Shown: positions 43,361 to 51,504 of the stretch, one piece after another
Layout of the letters: every line of letters begins with the position of its first letter
How positions within the stretch are numbered: position 1 is the first letter of the stretch
From: Janthinobacterium sp. FW305-129
GTDB taxonomy: Bacteria > Pseudomonadota > Gammaproteobacteria > Burkholderiales > Burkholderiaceae_D
Reading direction: 5' to 3'
NCBI RefSeq assembly: GCF_020858115.1
Contig: NZ_JACYMM010000001.1
Coordinates: 789,815-853,814, forward strand
DNA length: 64,000 nucleotides
The notes under the pieces: model-generated
What the model saw: the letters and a program-made list of their open reading frames with translations, nothing else
Told to the model about the DNA's origin: nothing
Database searches by the model: none
Position numbers and translations under genes: made by a program

Positions 43361-44460
43361 CCGTGCTGCAGGCCGACGTGCTGATCGTCGGCGCCGGTCC
43401 GGCCGGCGCCACGGCCGCCCTGAACCTGGCGGGGCGGCACCGGGTCTTGCTGGTGGACCGGCTGGCCGCGCCGCTGGCGCGCATCGGCGAATCGCTGCCG
43501 CCGGCCGCCGCGCGCCTGCTGCGGGACATGGGCTTGCTTGACGCCTTCCTGCGGCAGGGCCATGCGCCCTACCACGGCAACCGCGCCTGGTGGAACGGCG
43601 CCTGGACGGAACACCATTTTCTCAGTGATCCCGACGGGCACGGCTGGCACCTGGCGCGCGGCACCTTCGACCTGTGGCTGCGCGACGAGGCGCGCCGGCG
43701 CGGTGCCGCCCTGCTGGCCTCGGCCAAGGTCGCCGGCATCACGCCTGACGATGGCGGCTGGAGAGTACGGCTGGAAACGCCGCGCGGCCCCTGCGACGCG
43801 GCGGCGCGCATCGTCATCGACGCCACCGGACGCAGCGCCCGGCTGGCCCGCGGCATCGGGGCGCGGCGCCAGCGCAGCGACCGGTTAGTTTCAGTGTGGC
43901 AATACGGACATGAGCGCACGCCCTCGGCGCGGGGCGTTGCCCACATCGAGGCTTGCGAATACGGCTGGTGGTACAGCGCGCCCCTGCCCGGCCAGCGCCG
44001 CGTGCTGGCCCTGCACACGGACGCGGATTTACTCGACAGCAACGCCTTGCGCGATGCCGGCTGGCTGGAAGCGGCGGCGCGGCGTCTGCCGGCCACGCGG
44101 GAATTACTGGAACAGCAAGGCTACATGGCCGCTACACAAACCCTGGCCACGCCCGCCCATACGGCCACCCTGGACGCCGGCGCCGGCCCAGGCTGGTTCG
44201 CCGTCGGCGACGCCGCCCTGAGCTTCGATCCGTTGTCGTCGCAAGGCATCTTCAACGCCCTGTACACGGGCCTGGCCGCTGCCGAGGCCGCCGACCGCAC
44301 ACTGCAGGGAGAGCCGCAAGCTTATCAACACTACCATGGAGAATTGTCGGCCATCGGCGCGGCGTACGAGCGCCACCTGGCGTACTGCTACGGCCAGGAA
44401 ACGCGCTGGCCGCTGGCACCGTTCTGGCGCCGGCGCAGGCCCGCGATACAAGCAAGCTGA
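43357..44460 (+). CDS. lodB: LodB-like FAD-dependent maturation protein
   Basis: 367 aa from GTG 43357, overlapping the lodA stop. FAD-binding Rossmann start ADVLIVGAGPAGATAALNLA, then RIGESLPPAAARLLRDMGL and GWFAVGDAALSFDPLSSQG of the flavoprotein halogenase/geranylgeranyl-reductase fold. LodB proteins are required to build the CTQ cofactor in LodA, so the pair should act as a unit in the cytoplasm. The C-terminus RRRRPAIQAS is basic. Confidence 0.88.
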   Translation: MTVLQADVLIVGAGPAGATAALNLAGRHRVLLVDRLAAPLARIGESLPPAAARLLRDMGLLDAFLRQGHAPYHGNRAWWNGAWTEHHFLSDPDGHGWHLARGTFDLWLRDEARRRGAALLASAKVAGITPDDGGWRVRLETPRGPCDAAARIVIDATGRSARLARGIGARRQRSDRLVSVWQYGHERTPSARGVAHIEACEYGWWYSAPLPGQRRVLALHTDADLLDSNALRDAGWLEAAARRLPATRELLEQQGYMAATQTLATPAHTATLDAGAGPGWFAVGDAALSFDPLSSQGIFNALYTGLAAAEAADRTLQGEPQAYQHYHGELSAIGAAYERHLAYCYGQETRWPLAPFWRRRRPAIQAS

Positions 44461-44482
44461 GCCGACAATGTTGCATTTTTAG

Positions 44483-44839
44483 CTATATTGTGCGCCAGTA
44501 CGGCCGCATGACCAGATCAAACCCGGCCTCGATGGCCCTGTCGTCCGCGCCCCCATCTTGCCATGCCTCGCCGGCCGGCGCATCCACGGTGCCGGCCACG
44601 ACCACGCAGTGAAGCGCCACGCTCGACAGCCGCCGGCGAACGCGATGAAATGCGCGCCATCCGTCAGCCATACCGAAATCTGCCAGCGTCGCCGGCAAAG
44701 TTTCGGGCGGCTGATCGCCAAGGGCGGCACCGTGGCCGTCGAGGTCTGAGCATGGCGGCCCGGGCGCTTCAACTGAAGGGAAACCGAAGCGCCACGGACC
44801 CTGCCTGATGCAGGGCCTGTGCGGGGTATTACCGAACGA
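44483..44839 (-). other. Gap of 379 bp with an open minus-strand frame, probably a gene remnant
   Basis: Between lodB and the DUF799 gene no confident gene is found. The minus-strand frame that continues directly after the DUF799 stop stays open for about 118 codons to a TAG at 44483, with coding-like third positions and peptides such as GPWRFGFPS and ADFGMADGWRAF. It has no ATG or GTG start with a ribosome-binding site; the first usable codon is TTG 44698. A stem CCCTGC-CTGAT-GCAGGG at 44799-44815 without a T-run lies inside. A decayed gene is the best guess. Confidence 0.3.
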
Positions 44840-45502
44840 TTACTGCGCCAGATAGCGTTCCGAACGAGGGCCGTACAGCAAGCCATTCGGCACGCCGGCC
44901 GACAGCATGCGCGCATTCGCCGTGCCAGCCAGCGGATGGCTGGCGTCGGTGCTGGTGTTGATGATCTGCTTGACCGCCGCCGTCACCAGCATACCGACCA
45001 GGCCGCCGCCACCGCTGTTATTGCCTTCATTGCTCGATGCACTGGCCGCGCCCTGCCACAGCAAGGCGCCCGTCTTCAGGTCGACCAGCTTGGCATCGAC
45101 CGACACCACCGTCACGCTGTCGATCACGGCGTAGGTCGTGCCGTACTTGGAGATCGTCACGTACAGGCCCGCATCGGCGCCGAAAATCTCGTTGAGCTTC
45201 TTGGCATCGACGCCGTGGATATCGGCGGCGTTCGTCAAACCGTTCTGCTTGAAGGTTTCACCGACCACGGCCACCGGCAGTACGTAGTAGCCCGCTTCGG
45301 CCAGCGGATAGGTCACTTGCGCGTAGACGCTGTTGGCGGCATTGACTTCGGGCGAGTTGTTCAACGGCGGCAAGACCACGATGGAACGGGGCTTGGCCGC
45401 CTTGAAGGCGGTGTAATCGTAGGCCGCCTGCTTGGTGGCGCAACCGACCATGAAGATGGCGGGACCCAGGCACAGGGCCATTTTCAACATGCGCGACATC
45501 AT
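44840..45502 (-). CDS. DUF799 lipoprotein (GNA1162-like)
   Basis: 220 aa. Lipoprotein signal with lipobox VGCA (Cys about 21), then the DUF799 fold: KPRSIVVLPPLNNSPEVNAANSVYAQVTYPLAEAGYYVLPV and VVSVDAKLVDLKTGALLWQG. The neisserial relative is an outer-membrane-associated antigen structurally like TolB-N/CsgG-type proteins. Last of three lipoprotein genes, its ATG overlapping the DUF4810 stop, suggesting a three-part outer-membrane assembly. Confidence 0.87.
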   Translation of the reverse strand: MMSRMLKMALCLGPAIFMVGCATKQAAYDYTAFKAAKPRSIVVLPPLNNSPEVNAANSVYAQVTYPLAEAGYYVLPVAVVGETFKQNGLTNAADIHGVDAKKLNEIFGADAGLYVTISKYGTTYAVIDSVTVVSVDAKLVDLKTGALLWQGAASASSNEGNNSGGGGLVGMLVTAAVKQIINTSTDASHPLAGTANARMLSAGVPNGLLYGPRSERYLAQ

Positions 45503-45867
45503 AATTTTTCGCCTTTTTTCATTTTACCCAGCAGGAAGTCCATGTACGGCGCCGATTCCGGGAACAGCTTCTTCTCGTCCTCGAACTGCGCGGCGACCTG
45601 CTCCGGCTTGCCCGCGATCGAGTACAGCATGCCCAGGTGGGCGTGGTAGCCCGGCGGCGCGTGATTGCCCTTGGCAGCGATCATTTGCAAGTCTTTTTCC
45701 ATGGCGGCGATCTGCTGCTCGGGACTTTCGCCCTTCAGGTACTCGTACACTTGCGGCTGGTAGCCTTCCCATTGATACAGGGTCTTCGATTGCGTGGCGC
45801 AACCGGTCAGGGCGGCACAGGCGAGCAGCGCCAGCAGGGCTGCGCCCTTGTTCATCATTGTTTTCAT
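45499..45867 (-). CDS. DUF4810 lipoprotein
   Basis: 122 aa. Lipobox LTGCA, then the short conserved DUF4810 core: LYQWEGYQPQVYEYLKGESPEQQI, APPGYHAHLGMLYSIAGKPEQVAAQFEDEK and a helical tail. Middle gene of the trio: eight bases after the CsgG-like gene and 4-bp overlap with DUF799. Likely a small subunit that holds the other two lipoproteins together; function is not established. Confidence 0.87.
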   Translation of the reverse strand: MKTMMNKGAALLALLACAALTGCATQSKTLYQWEGYQPQVYEYLKGESPEQQIAAMEKDLQMIAAKGNHAPPGYHAHLGMLYSIAGKPEQVAAQFEDEKKLFPESAPYMDFLLGKMKKGEKL

Positions 45868-45875
45868 GGGAAACC

Positions 45876-46550
45876 TTATTGTTTGCGCAATGCGCCCGCT
45901 TCGACGCCAGCCACCAGGCGCTCGACGGCTTCGCGCATGGCCAGGTCCAGGACTTTGCCGTTCAGGGTGGCGTCATAGCTGGCGGTGCCGCCAAAACCCA
46001 GCACTTCACGGTTCGACAGGCTGTATTCGCCGGCACCGCCGGCCGAGTACACGACTTCCGAGGTGGCGATATTGACAATGTTCAAGGTGACCTTGGCATA
46101 CGCCACTTGCGTCTTGCCGCGGCCCATGATGCCGAACAATTGCTTGTCGCCAACTTCCTTGCGGCCGAATTCGGTCACGTCGCCCGTGACGACGAAATCG
46201 GCGCCCTTGATATTCTGGCCCTGCTTCTTGAAATCGGCTTCCTGCTTGAGTTCCGCCATGTTGTCGCGGTCGAGCACGTTGAAACGGTTGGACGTCTGCA
46301 GATGCGCAATCAGGATCGTTTTCGACTGGCTGCCCAGGCGGTCGACGCCATCGGAAAAGATGCCGCGCATGAAGTTCGAGCGGTTGTCGAATTTGCCGAC
46401 AGCGATCAGGGTACGAGGACCAACGTAGGGACGGGCTGCGCTGGCAACCGTGGGGACAGCCAAAGCTTGCGAGGATTCGGAAGCGCAGCCAGCCAGGGCC
46501 GCGCCAATCAGCGCTGCAATCAACAACGCGCCGGGTTTATTCTTGTTCAT
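45876..46550 (-). CDS. CsgG/HfaB-family lipoprotein
   Basis: 224 aa. Lipobox ALAGCA, then a CsgG-like domain: TLIAVGKFDNRSNFMRGIFSDGVDRLGSQSKTIL, LDRDNMAELKQEADF, GADFVVTGDVTEFG. CsgG/HfaB proteins form secretion pores or holdfast anchors. Here no curli or holdfast genes are present, and the two following lipoproteins form the conserved CsgG-DUF4810-DUF799 set, so it should be seen as part of that complex. A promoter is visible upstream. Confidence 0.87.
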   Translation of the reverse strand: MNKNKPGALLIAALIGAALAGCASESSQALAVPTVASAARPYVGPRTLIAVGKFDNRSNFMRGIFSDGVDRLGSQSKTILIAHLQTSNRFNVLDRDNMAELKQEADFKKQGQNIKGADFVVTGDVTEFGRKEVGDKQLFGIMGRGKTQVAYAKVTLNIVNIATSEVVYSAGGAGEYSLSNREVLGFGGTASYDATLNGKVLDLAMREAVERLVAGVEAGALRKQ

Positions 46551-46594
46551 AGTGCCCTTATGATATATAGGATCAGGAGCAACTCACAAAATTG

Positions 46595-46624
46595 ATTATA
46601 AGCAAGTTACTTTCCTAAATGCAA
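46595..46624 (-). promoter_or_regulatory. Probable sigma-70 promoter of the lipoprotein trio
   Basis: On the minus strand TTGCAT (46624-46619), 18 bp, then a perfect TATAAT (46600-46595), 45 bp before the CsgG-like start codon. The inverted pair GTTACTTT (46606-46613) and AAAGTAAC (46659-46666) spans it. The rest of the 307-bp gap 46551-46857 shows nothing else I can name. Confidence 0.45.
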
Positions 46625-46857
46625 TTATATGGCATTGTATGTCTTATAATTCCCTCCAAAAGTAACGATGGCAAGGATTGCATTGTTGCCAGCCACGTCA
46701 GGCGCGCGCCTGCTTGACTTCCCGGAGCCGATTCATTAACTTAGCAGTAAAAGAGCGTGCAGGCAGCGCCGTACGCCACTGCCGCCACAGACCTTGCCCG
46801 CCGGCCTGCCCCACCCGGCGCCAACTCCACGCTCTCACATAGACGGGTCACCAGGCC

Positions 46858-48057
46858 ATGCCGACACACGATCATTCCCCGGCCCATCCGCTGGCCACGG
46901 CGCTGGCGCTCTCGCTGGGCGCCGCCATTGCCCTGGGCCTGTCGCGCTTTTCCTATGGCTTGCTGCTGCCGCCCATGCGCGCCGACCTGGGCTGGTCCTA
47001 CCTGCTGGCCGGGGCCATGAATACCTTCAATGCGCTCGGCTACTTTCTCGGCGCCCTGGCCACGCCGGCCCTGATGCGCCGCCTGGGCGTGTGGCGCTTG
47101 CTGATGACCGGCTGCGTGCTGGCCAGCGTCTTCATGCTGCTGTCGGGCCTGGTCAGCGATACGGCCGCCCTGTTCCTGCAGCGCGTGTGCGCGGGCGTGG
47201 CCAGCGCCTTCATCTTCATCGCCGGCGGCGTGCTGGCGGCGCGCCTCGGCTCCATGCACAGCCGGCGCGCCGGCCTGTATATCGGCCTGTACTATGGCGG
47301 CACGGGCTTCGGCATCGCCCTGTCGGCCCTGCTGGTGCCGGCCACATTGACGTCCGCCCAGGCGCACGGCGCCGCGCATGCCTGGCAATGGCCCTGGCTG
47401 GCACTGGGCACGGCCTGCCTGGCCGCCACCGCCATCATGGCCCTGCCGGCGAAGGCGATCGGCGAAGCGCCGCGCGCCCTCGACACGCCGCGGCGTTTCG
47501 CCTGGCGCGACTTTTCCCCCAGCCTGGCCGGCTATTTCATGTTTGGCGTCGGCTACATCGGCTACATGACCTTCGTCATCGCCCTGCTCAAGCAGCAAGG
47601 CATGAGCGCCACCTTGATCACTGTCTTCTACACCGTATTGGGGTTGGCGGTGGTGGCGTCGTCACGCATCTGGGCGCGCATGCTGGACCGCTACAAGGGC
47701 GGCGAATCGCTGGCGATATTGAATGGCGTGCTGGGCGCGGTCACCATCCTGCCCGCGCTGACCAGTTTTGTGCCCGTCGTGTTCCTCTCCGGCCTGGTCT
47801 TCGGCGCCGTGTTCCTGTCGGTGGTGGCCTCGACCACGGCCCTGGTGCGGCATAATTTGCCGCAGCAATCGTGGACGGCCGGCATCACCGCCTACACGAC
47901 CGTGTTCGCGCTGGGCCAGATCGTCGGCCCCATCGTCGTCGGCTGGATCGCCGATGGCCCGGCCGGCCTTGAACGGGGCTTGATCGCCTCGGCCATCGCC
48001 CTCTTCATCGGCGCGGCGCTGGCTGCGCGGCAAAAGGCGCTGGCGCCGGCCGCATAG
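46858..48057 (+). CDS. MFS transporter, YbfB/YjiJ family
   Basis: 399 aa with 12 helices. TM1 has the family signature GAAIALGLSRFSYGLLLPPMR, followed by GWSYLLAGAMNTFNALGYFLGAL. Related to the transporter at 3529-4659 but longer and more typical. Inner-membrane carrier; substrate unknown. The ankyrin gene starts 43 bp downstream on the same strand. Confidence 0.87.
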   Translation: MPTHDHSPAHPLATALALSLGAAIALGLSRFSYGLLLPPMRADLGWSYLLAGAMNTFNALGYFLGALATPALMRRLGVWRLLMTGCVLASVFMLLSGLVSDTAALFLQRVCAGVASAFIFIAGGVLAARLGSMHSRRAGLYIGLYYGGTGFGIALSALLVPATLTSAQAHGAAHAWQWPWLALGTACLAATAIMALPAKAIGEAPRALDTPRRFAWRDFSPSLAGYFMFGVGYIGYMTFVIALLKQQGMSATLITVFYTVLGLAVVASSRIWARMLDRYKGGESLAILNGVLGAVTILPALTSFVPVVFLSGLVFGAVFLSVVASTTALVRHNLPQQSWTAGITAYTTVFALGQIVGPIVVGWIADGPAGLERGLIASAIALFIGAALAARQKALAPAA

Positions 48058-48100
48058 TAGACTGCAGGCATTAATTAACCACCTTGGCGGAAAGAACACG

Positions 48101-48634
48101 ATGAACGACGATGCGCGCAAACGCCCGGCAACGATGGATGCCGAAACCTTGGAATTCATCCAGGGCCTGTTTGCCCTGGTGCGCGAAGGCGATACGCAGC
48201 AACTGGGCGCCATGGTAGCCCAGGGCGTGCCGGTCAACTTCCGCAACGAAAAAGGCGACAGTCTGATCATGCTGGCCAGCTACCATGGCCACCTGGAAAC
48301 ATCGCGCCTGCTGCTCGCAGCGGGCGCCGACGCCAACGTCCCGAACGAGCAGGGCCAGACGCCGCTGGCCGGCGTGGCCTACAAGGGCTACCTGGAGCTC
48401 GCCGAACTGCTGCTCCAGCACGGCGCCAGCGTGGACGGCGCCAGCCCGGACGGCAAGACACCGTTGATGATGGCCGCCATGTTCAACCGCCTGGCCATCC
48501 TCGACCTGCTGCTGCAGCACGGCGCCCGCATCGATGCCGTGGACAGCCGCGGCATGACTGCCGTCACGCTGGCCAGGAGCATGAATGCGCAAGAGACCCT
48601 GGCACGTCTGGCCAGCCTGGGCCAAGCGGAATAA
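48101..48634 (+). CDS. Ankyrin-repeat protein
   Basis: 177 aa with about four ankyrin repeats: GDSLIMLASYHGHLETSRLLLAAGAD, GQTPLAGVAYKGYLELAELLL, GKTPLMMAAMFNRLAILDLLL and GMTAVTLARSMNAQET. GGCGGAAAG precedes ATG 48101. No signal peptide: a cytoplasmic protein-protein interaction module, partner unknown. It is the last gene of host-like composition before the A+T-rich island. The 193 bp after it (48635-48827) hold no gene I can support. Confidence 0.88.
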   Translation: MNDDARKRPATMDAETLEFIQGLFALVREGDTQQLGAMVAQGVPVNFRNEKGDSLIMLASYHGHLETSRLLLAAGADANVPNEQGQTPLAGVAYKGYLELAELLLQHGASVDGASPDGKTPLMMAAMFNRLAILDLLLQHGARIDAVDSRGMTAVTLARSMNAQETLARLASLGQAE

Positions 48635-48827
48635 AACAGGGGCACTGTCTGCCAGTAGTCGCGCTACGGCATCGCGGGAGATGGCGCGCGATTACGACCG
48701 CCAGAGCATCGAGCGCTAAGTACCTGCGGCCATCCTTGTCCAGAAAAATGAAAATGCTTCATTTCTACCCCAGAAAGGAGTAGCTCATTAGGAAAATCAA
48801 CGGGATCGTACATTTTACTTATCTAAT

Positions 48828-49523
48828 TTAAAGATAGTACACGCCCATCGGCAAAGCTGGTTTTCCTGACTTTCTGGATTTTCTCGTACTTTTAAAAAGA
48901 TCAATTTTTTCCGGCTCAGTGATCACTAGCGCCTTTCCTACCTTATTCATTTCTTTTGCAAAACTCATAAAATCCTTCCAGCTTAATCCAACAGTTACAA
49001 ACAAAATAATTGGATTAATAAAAGCAGAGCAAATCAAAACAAACCAAATTGGAAATCCAGTAAAAAATCCCAATAAAATTTCAAAAATACATAATCCAAT
49101 AAAAGAATATCCACAGCATTTTAAAAGATGATATTTTTTTGAAAGTGTTCCACGTTCACAATGTGGCTGCATCCATATTTTTTCTTCCTTTACATCAACG
49201 ACTGCGACAGCGATAAAATCATTGCCTTTTTCATATCCCACAACCTGAACCTCATCTCCGTCTCTAAAATCAACTTCCCAAAAACTCCCGCTAACCCACT
49301 TGCCGCCCACGCTCATGCTGAAACCTGTGACAGGATCTCCGTCACTTGTGGCCGCCTGCGCACTGTGAACAGCGCCTGATTCGCCCGTGGCAGCCTGCAC
49401 GATCGAGGTCAAACCGGACATTTTTTTGAACGATTCGGCACTCTTCAAATAATTCACATGCATGTCGGAAGTTCTTAACTCCTCAATAACACCGCTGACC
49501 AACTTATAGGAGAATTCATGCAT
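48828..49523 (-). CDS. Putative T6SS accessory/immunity membrane protein (paralogue 1)
   Basis: 231 aa from ATG 49523 (MHEFSYKLV), placed by alignment with the paralogue at 50797-51504. The frame is open another 26 codons and beyond, possibly a decayed gene. An N-terminal soluble domain with SAQAATSDGDPVTGFSMSV, SGSFWEVDF and DGDEVQVVGYEKG; KIWMQPHCERG; two hydrophobic helices (IGLCIFEILLGFF and FPIWFVLICSAFINPIILF); and a basic end LFKSTRKSRKSGKPALPMG. Proteins of this type accompany VasX/BTH_I2691-like effectors; immunity to the pore-forming toxin is an inference. The last about 80 bp are nearly identical to the paralogue. Confidence 0.7.
   Translation of the reverse strand: MHEFSYKLVSGVIEELRTSDMHVNYLKSAESFKKMSGLTSIVQAATGESGAVHSAQAATSDGDPVTGFSMSVGGKWVSGSFWEVDFRDGDEVQVVGYEKGNDFIAVAVVDVKEEKIWMQPHCERGTLSKKYHLLKCCGYSFIGLCIFEILLGFFTGFPIWFVLICSAFINPIILFVTVGLSWKDFMSFAKEMNKVGKALVITEPEKIDLFKSTRKSRKSGKPALPMGVYYL
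48832..48911 (-). repeat. Duplicated gene end (copy 1; copy 2 at about 50801-50880)
   Basis: About 80 bp encoding EKIDLFKSTRKSRKSGKPALPMGVYYL-type tails is almost identical at 48832-48911 and 50801-50880, much closer than the rest of the two genes. This points to recent duplication or gene conversion of the 3' ends. Confidence 0.6.
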
Positions 49524-49635
49524 ATGATTTTCTCGATCGCTAACTGGCAATATCTTTACAGCAATGCCATCAATTTCGGGGAGGAAGCGGCTCCGATCCA
49601 CCTTGGAAAGTAACGGAAATGTATCGAGGAAATTA

Positions 49636-50430
49636 TCAAGCAGATTGAATTTTGTATTTCGACCTGTGTTTTTTCAAAGCCAATTCACAACTGTATCCAA
49701 TAAAACCATAGCTGTGATCCTTGAATAAAGTAGCGCCAGCGCGCATATCAAAGTCACTTGGCCTTGGAAAGCCATGGGCAGTGAAAATCTCCGTCGCATA
49801 GATCGAATAATCACGCATAGTTCGGAAGCTCCAATACTCAAAAGGAAAACAAAAAATCAACGGTATCAGGAGTATTATGCTGAACATCGTAATTAAATTC
49901 TCATTTTTCTCCAACGATACATCGACAGATAAAAAAAACGCAAGAGAAAGAATTATCCAAACAGCCAAAGTCATGTTCCTTGCAAATTTCATGCAACTCC
50001 AGAAAAAAGCACGCTCTCCGCAATAAGCATTCAATGGCATCATAAAAAAGCTATCATCAACGCGGATCAAACTGTGTACGTACAGCACGTCCTTTCTCTG
50101 TGTGACCACCAATTTTACGACATCACCATCCTTGATCTTATCAGCGTCTCTAAAAACACCGCATACTACTTTCCCGTTGACCAACCCGGCAAAATTGTAC
50201 ATATCTTCGCCATCGTAAAAACTCAGCATGGCTGCATTTGCCAACGCCCCTGGCATGCCATTGATGGCGGCCGCGACACCACCTGCCAGATTCTTTTCCG
50301 CAAGGCTGCTTTCAATTTTACCAAGTAAATTTACATTTGTTGCAGCCATATGAAATTCTGTGAGTTTTCCTTCCACTATGAAAAAATCCTCGTCGGAAAA
50401 TTCATTTTCATTATTCTCTTCAGCCATCAT
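49636..50430 (-). CDS. Putative T6SS accessory/immunity membrane protein (divergent paralogue)
   Basis: 264 aa, A+T-rich. ATG 50430 or ATG 50427 with AGGAAG upstream. Same plan as its neighbours: soluble N-terminal domain ending VVCGVFRDADKIKDGDVVKLVV, the segment MMPLNAYCGERAFFWSC in the place of the paralogues' PHCERG, two hydrophobic helices (LAVWIILSLAFFLSV and MFSIILLIPLIFCFPF) and a cytosolic tail. Sequence identity with the other two is low. Probably protects against, or assists, a different membrane-active effector; no function is proven. Confidence 0.65.
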   Translation of the reverse strand: MMAEENNENEFSDEDFFIVEGKLTEFHMAATNVNLLGKIESSLAEKNLAGGVAAAINGMPGALANAAMLSFYDGEDMYNFAGLVNGKVVCGVFRDADKIKDGDVVKLVVTQRKDVLYVHSLIRVDDSFFMMPLNAYCGERAFFWSCMKFARNMTLAVWIILSLAFFLSVDVSLEKNENLITMFSIILLIPLIFCFPFEYWSFRTMRDYSIYATEIFTAHGFPRPSDFDMRAGATLFKDHSYGFIGYSCELALKKHRSKYKIQSA

Positions 50431-50602
50431 GCGCTTCCTAACAATTATGCTTGAATCATCTTTAATTCCTTCTGCAATTTTATTAAATTTTTCAACAGAA
50501 TCAAACGGCTATTCGCTAAGCTATTCTCATCTTTTCCTCCATTTTCATGCTTGAAACCGGTTCGCCAATTTGTCACTCCTCATCTACATCAGATATCCAT
50601 CT

Positions 50603-50795
50603 TCAATAATTGATGGAGAGGCGCGGCGTATCGGTTGACCATTCATCGATCAACAGGTAGGCGATCGACTCCTGTTGCTCATTGAAAAGATGGCATGCAA
50701 GCACAAGCGTCCGGTCGGCTGAGCTGACCGATGGACGAAATTCACATCAAGATCTATGGCATCTGGAAATATCTCTATAGAGTAGCGCCATCGCG
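50603..50795 (-). pseudogene. Frameshifted 3' remnant of an unidentified gene
   Basis: Directly after the stop of the gene at 50797, two overlapping minus-strand frames read IFPDAIDLDV and then FRPSVSSADRTLVLACHLF...IDEWSTDTPRLSINY up to TGA 50605-50603. Together they look like the end of one protein broken by a one-base shift near 50741. G+C content is higher than in flanking genes. The remaining 366-bp gap (50431-50796) holds nothing else recognisable. Confidence 0.4.
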
Positions 50796-50796
50796 C

Positions 50797-51504
50797 TTAA
50801 AGATAATACACACCCATCGGCAAAGCTGGCTTTCCTGACTTTCTGGATTTTCTCGTACTTTTAAAAAGATCAATTTTTTCAGGATAAACAATTCCCAAGG
50901 CTTTTCCAACTCTATTCATTTCTTTTGAGAAATCCATAAAATCTGACCAACTCAGCCCTATAGTTGCAAATAAAATAACTGGCGCTGTTACAGTCGCAGT
51001 AATTAACATCAACCATAATGGAATATTTCCAAAAAAACCCATTCCAAGAGTAAGGATGTATAACCCTACGCAAAAATATCCACTACATTTTAATAAATGA
51101 TATTTTTTTGCGGTCGTGCCACGTTCGCAATGCGGTCGCATCCATATTTTCTTCTCTTTTAGATCGACGACTGCGACAGCAATGAAGTCACTATTCCTTG
51201 CATATCCTACAACTTGAACCTCATCACCTTCCTTGAAGTCAACCTCCCAGAAACTTCCACTAACAGATTTTCCAGCGACACTCATTCTGAAGCTCGTTAC
51301 AGGATCTCCATCACTTGTCGCCGCCTGAGCGCTATGGACCGCTCCTGGCTCACCAGCAGCAGCTTGTAAGACTGCAGTCAGACCTGCAGTTTTTTTAAAT
51401 TTCTCGCTTCCCTTCAAATAATTAACATTAACGTCATGCGTATTTAAATTATCAATAAATCCAGTTACTACACTATACTGTATGTCATTCATATTATTCA
51501 TCAT
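50797..51504 (-). CDS. Putative T6SS accessory/immunity membrane protein (paralogue 2)
   Basis: 235 aa. Its ATG at 51504 overlaps the stop of the VasX-like effector gene (ATGA), so effector and this protein are translated together, as expected for a toxin and its protector. Soluble domain with AQAATSDGDPVTSFRMSV, SGSFWEVDFKEGDEVQVVG and KIWMRPHCERG, then two hydrophobic helices around VGLYILTLGMGFF and LWLMLITATVTAPVILF, and a basic C-terminus. Family known from other T6SS loci as putative effector-associated proteins. Immunity is the better reading from position, but unproven. Confidence 0.75.
   Translation of the reverse strand: MMNNMNDIQYSVVTGFIDNLNTHDVNVNYLKGSEKFKKTAGLTAVLQAAAGEPGAVHSAQAATSDGDPVTSFRMSVAGKSVSGSFWEVDFKEGDEVQVVGYARNSDFIAVAVVDLKEKKIWMRPHCERGTTAKKYHLLKCSGYFCVGLYILTLGMGFFGNIPLWLMLITATVTAPVILFATIGLSWSDFMDFSKEMNRVGKALGIVYPEKIDLFKSTRKSRKSGKPALPMGVYYL

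Noticed and set aside
48635..48827. Short plus-strand frame ending SREMARDYDRQSIER, faintly like an integrase C-terminus
   Set aside because: Only about 27 codons, no start, no catalytic residues, no attachment repeat seen. Tempting as an island boundary, but not supportable.
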